Of a DNA stretch of 33,591 bases, positions 30,772 to 33,591 are shown in pieces (positions within the stretch are counted from its first letter, which is position 1; each line of letters begins with the position of its first letter). Under the pieces are notes generated by a model. The model was not told where the DNA came from. It ran no database searches and worked only from the letters and a program-made list of their open reading frames with translations. The position numbers were made by a program, and so were the translations under genes. This DNA comes from Fragilaria crotonensis (lineage: Eukaryota > Bacillariophyta > Fragilariophyceae > Fragilariales > Fragilariaceae): positions 1 to 33,591 of the forward strand of contig JAKSYS010000677.1 of the NCBI GenBank assembly GCA_022925895.1. Direction: 5' to 3'.

Positions 30772-31551
30772 TTGGACGTTTTCGTGCCGCGCCGCATTGG
30801 ACATATGTTGCGTGTCCAACGCATTTGTGGCTATCTTCGCAAGAAGCCTGATGCTGCCGTTCGTTTCCGTATTGGTATTCCTGATACGACGATCCATGTT
30901 GAACCTCCTCGTCAGAATTGGGAGTACGTCTACGGTGATTTGTCTGAAGAACTTCCGTTTGATATGCCTGTCCCACTTGGGAAACCTGTTCGGATTTCCA
31001 CGTTTGAAGACGCAAATTTGTTGCATGACCACGTCACTGGACGTTCTGCGATGGGTATTTTGCACTTTGTGAATCAGACTCCAGTGGAATGGTTTTCTAA
31101 GCGACAGAATACTGTGGAAACTGCTACGTATGGTTCTGAATTTGTTGTTGCTCGGACTGCAACTGAACAGATTATTGATCTTCGTTACACGATTCGCATG
31201 CTTGGTGTGCCTTTGGACGGTCCTGCTTGGATGTTTGGTGACAATGAGAGTGTTGTTAAGTCTGCTACGATCCCGCATTCTTCTCTCATGAAGCGTCACA
31301 ATGCTTTGGCATACCACCGTGTCCGCGAAGCGATTGCTGCAAAGATCTTGCATTTCTGCCATATCCCTGGTAATCAGAATCCTGCTGATGTTCTTACCAA
31401 GTTCTTGCCTTGGGCCACGTCTTGGCCATTGATTGAGCCCATTCTGTTTTGGAAAGGGGAGACCGATAAGTCTGCATCTGATGATGATCCTCAGACATTC
31501 TCCTTGAGTATCGCGTCCATCACAGAGGGGAGTGACAAAAACCCTACTTGA
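30772..31551 (+). pseudogene. Copia element 2 RNase H and polyprotein end
   Basis: After HMLRVQRICGYLRKKPDAAV (the end of the RT connection), the RNase H acidic residues are seen: D in STFEDANLLHDHVTG, E in TYGSEFVVARTA, D in FGDNESVV, and HHIPGNQNPADVLTK-like sequence (FCHIPGNQNPADVLTKFLP). The first codons are an artefact of the phase change near 30785. The stop TGA lies 17-19 bases inside the 3' LTR, after a Ser/Asp-rich tail. Confidence 0.86.
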
Positions 31552-31822
31552 CTACTGGTATGGTTGAGCTGGTATTGGGTACTGTATGCTTGAATACTGT
31601 ACTACTGTCTGTTTCCTGACACGATACTACATTCTACACACATGGTATGTTTTCTACACAGTTTCTACATGCTTCGGATTATGGAAATCCTACGATTAAA
31701 TTATAATTATTGTTGTTGCGAAATCGATAAGTACCATCGGTAGATTGTTCGGATTGATCACCCGTTTCAATCTATCATACCACTGTTTTCCCCTGTTTCG
31801 TACCGTTGTTTGCTCGCTGTTA
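31533..31822 (+). repeat. 3' LTR of copia element 2
   Basis: This is the second copy of the 24758-25049 LTR, directly after the purine-rich tract AGAGGGGAG and followed by the target duplication AGAGT. The RNase H frame runs a few codons into it, ending at TGA 31549-31551. Confidence 0.95.
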
Positions 31823-32896
31823 AGAGTCAGCACCTCGGCTCTTGTGATTGGTGTGCTTGATTCGGTCGCGATGTGGCCGAACGCAGCTGGCGGAGCCTTC
31901 GAATCACGAACGTTGCGAGCCGGTGGCCACTCCTTACGGTCGTAGAGGGTACGGTAAGTGTCTTCTGCTTGAGAGCAAATGTCCATGTACGTGAGCTCCA
32001 TGTCCTTCATGTGCTCATTTGCTGCTGTCTTCTCCTTGAATCCAATGTCGAGCAGGGCCTGCTCGAGCTTCTGCTTAGTTGCACGGAGTGGAAAGCGGAA
32101 GTCTTCGTTGCCATTCCCTCCAGCAAGTAGAAAGATCTTCATCATCGAGAGAGTGAGATTATGATCGTACTGGCCGGCGGTTGTCAATTCGAGTGCATCC
32201 TTGCGAAACTGGCTGAGCTGCAAGTAGCTCCAAGTTTTCCCCGGGGTACTGGCTTGGGAAACGATGCTTAATGGATGTTTTGAGGTCCTCAAACCTTTCA
32301 ATAGACGTTGATTGGATTGCCTTAAGAAATTGGAGCCAGACGATTGGAAATGGGTCGGCGTCTTCAAGTTTCTCTGCCACCTTGTTGCTGAGCAATGGAG
32401 TTAGCGACGCAAGTAGGTAAGTGCGTGCTGCCTTGTCGTTTGTCTTGTCATATTTATCATACAACTCAACCTGGTCTTTGATAAGAGCTTTAGCCGACTG
32501 TACCGTGAAACGGGAGTGCGACTTAACGACGTTGGAGACCTTGGCTTTGTCCGTCGGATCCGGAAGATACGCGATCGTGTCCATTCCGGTGTCGACTAGG
32601 TGATCCCAAACGGAGTTCTGGAACGCAATCAAATCATCGGCAGGCTTGAACGGAATAGACATGCCGGTACGGCGATGGTTGTATCCCTTTTGGGCGGCTG
32701 CGACGTGGACAGGTCTCAACTGATTCGGAGAGGTGGACTCTTGCAAGGAACTTGGATCGAGTCCAGTCCAATCCGACTTTGGCATGCCTCCTGTCCAAGC
32801 GGACCAGGAATCCTTGGAAAGGAGAATAACCTCGCCCATGATAGGCTTCTCGGGCTTGATAGCCGCAGCTTCAATGGCAGGTTCGGATGTAGCCAT
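31823..32896 (-). pseudogene. Copia element 1 gag, 5' part, split by element 2
   Basis: The ATG at 32896 (MATSEPAIEAAAIKP) opens the gag frame. The phase is also open for about 50 codons further upstream, with protein-like sequence (PSPTSSSEAEISSF, DDLEDDLAQATALAERLPT) but no ATG. The middle resembles the copia gag fold: DHLVDTGMDTIAYL, AKALIKDQVELYDKYD, WLQFLKAIQSTSIERFEDLKT. Near 32240, at a CCCCGGGG run, the phase moves to the frame with WSYLQLSQFRKDALEL and SQAEDTYRTLYDRKEWPP. The reading ends at ITRAEVLT, where element 2 begins; on the other side LIQTKPRVSG continues in the same phase. The full gag would form the virus-like particle. Confidence 0.83.
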
Positions 32897-33268
32897 GGTT
32901 GGTAGGCGCTCAGCTAAGGCCGTGGCTTGCGCGAGATCGTCCTCGAGATCGTCGAACGTGTCTGCGAAGGAGCTTATCTCCGCTTCGCTGGAAGAGGTAG
33001 GACTTGGCTGATCCGACAGCTTGGGAGTCTGATGACTAGCTGGGAGCTAGTATAGACCAGTAACCAACCGTAGGTGCGTGGGACGCACTCTCTAACTCTT
33101 ACTAGTTGGGAACTAGTGAGACTAGAATAGTTGTGCGAGCGTGGAACGCGTGCGACAGCTACGAACTTCTCTGAGAGTTGTAGCTAGCTCTTTCGACAGC
33201 ACCTGGAAGGTCTATCGTGGAGAAAGCGTGTGATTGTTAGTCTGAATTGGGCAAAATAACCAGTAAGA
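32897..33268 (-). promoter_or_regulatory. Copia element 1 5' leader with hairpin array
   Basis: Between gag and the 5' LTR lie several perfect inverted repeats: ACTAGCT-GGG-AGCTAGT (33035-33051), GTGCGT-GGG-ACGCAC (33074-33088), ACTAGTT-GGG-AACTAGT (33101-33117), GCGT-GGA-ACGC (33139-33149) and a longer stem at 33157-33185 (AGCTAC ... GTAGCT). The first and third differ at one base pair by a compensatory change. In the RNA the three-base loops would read CCC or UCC. A role in packaging, dimerisation or translation is possible but unproven. The gag-proximal part (32897-33040) may be coding. Confidence 0.6.
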
Positions 33269-33591
33269 AGACGCGCTGAGCTGGAAGCTGTGCGGTCTAC
33301 TCAAGTACCAGTATTGTTTGTATGTCCGGGTTCGCTTCGGTCTAGGTTAACAGATAATCGAAATCCTAAACTTATAAGACGCTATGATCTCAAACAATGA
33401 TTCTCAGACAGGGTTCACTGTCAGTTGAATAGAATAGGAGTAGCAATTCGAGCGATGCGGAGCAACTCGAATTGCTATTTACCATTCCAATGAGAGACAT
33501 CGCAATGGCCGTTGCGGTGAGCTAGGAGCAGGACGTAATCGTGGGACGATTAACAGTACAGTGGACCAGTGCCAGTACACAGCAACTATCG
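33269..33591 (-). repeat. Right (5') LTR of copia element 1, cut by the window end
   Basis: This is the match to 18971-19294. Similarity stops sharply to the left of 33269, where the leader begins. On the coding strand the first bases after the LTR include TGGTTATTTTGCCC, a candidate primer-binding site, but I could not assign a tRNA. Confidence 0.85.

Larger units (their letters stand above)
24758..31822 (+). mobile_element. Ty1/copia retrotransposon 2 (CoDi-type), nested in element 1
   Basis: The complete plus-strand element is 7.07 kb. Its LTRs (24758-25049 and 31533-31822) are identical except for a two-base length difference in a T/A run. It is flanked by the 5-bp duplication AGAGT (24753-24757 and 31823-31827), and removing it with one duplication restores the gag frame of element 1. 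Order: LTR, a leader of about 990 bp, gag, protease, integrase, chromodomain-like segment, RT, RNase H, LTR. A purine tract (AGAGGGGAG) sits directly before the right LTR. At least eight phase changes break the ORFs, which is odd for so young a copy. Confidence 0.95.
18971..33591 (-). mobile_element. Ty1/copia retrotransposon 1 (CoDi-type), right end beyond the window
   Basis: The minus-strand element has gag (from 32896), zinc knuckle, protease, integrase, RT and RNase H (ending at 19508). Integrase precedes RT, as in copia. The left LTR starts at 18971. The same sequence starts again at 33269 and runs to the window end with one substitution and one missing base in 323 bp, so the insertion is recent. 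Its gag is split by copia element 2. Frames break near 32240, 23870, 23440, 21690 and 21280, with one in-frame TGA at 20945-20947. Seen: domain order and repeats. Inferred: full length was about 7.5 kb before element 2 landed. Confidence 0.9.

Overview
The window looks like nuclear DNA of a diatom. A handful of host genes belong to families that are typical or common there: a transmembrane RING-H2 protein, a receptor-like LRR protein with a Pro-rich repeat tail, a cyclase-associated protein and a small 'RGLE'-type hypothetical. They are surrounded by three retrotransposons of kinds known from diatoms: one DIRS/PAT-like tyrosine-recombinase element and two Ty1/copia elements of CoDi type. The species cannot be fixed from the sequence; a pennate such as Phaeodactylum is possible.

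Layout. 1-6427: a DIRS-like element on the minus strand with split direct repeats (A1, B1, A2, then the coding region, then B2). 6677-7576: a small disordered hypothetical protein (+). 8176-8853: a diatom hypothetical (-). About 9500-11090: decayed coding relics. 12190-13537: an intron-containing membrane RING-H2 gene (+). 13824-15332: CAP/Srv2 (-). 16009-18311: an LRR receptor-like gene (-) with an 18-codon repeat tail. 18971 to beyond 33591: copia element 1 (-). Its gag gene is split by copia element 2 (+, 24758-31822), which has 290-292 bp LTRs and a clean 5-bp target duplication (AGAGT).

The transposon ORFs are broken by many one- or two-base shifts, although the long repeats of each copia element are nearly identical. 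The unique host genes are mostly intact. That pattern fits residual long-read indels left in repeats that could not be polished at least as well as it fits biological decay.

The most interesting points are: a cluster of predicted transmembrane helices inside the copia element 1 polyprotein, between the zinc knuckle and the protease; a set of perfect hairpins with three-base loops, two of them compensatory variants of each other, in the same element's 5' leader; the circle-junction architecture of the DIRS-like element; and a chromodomain-like segment between integrase and RT in copia element 2. I found no evidence of a wholly new non-transposon system.
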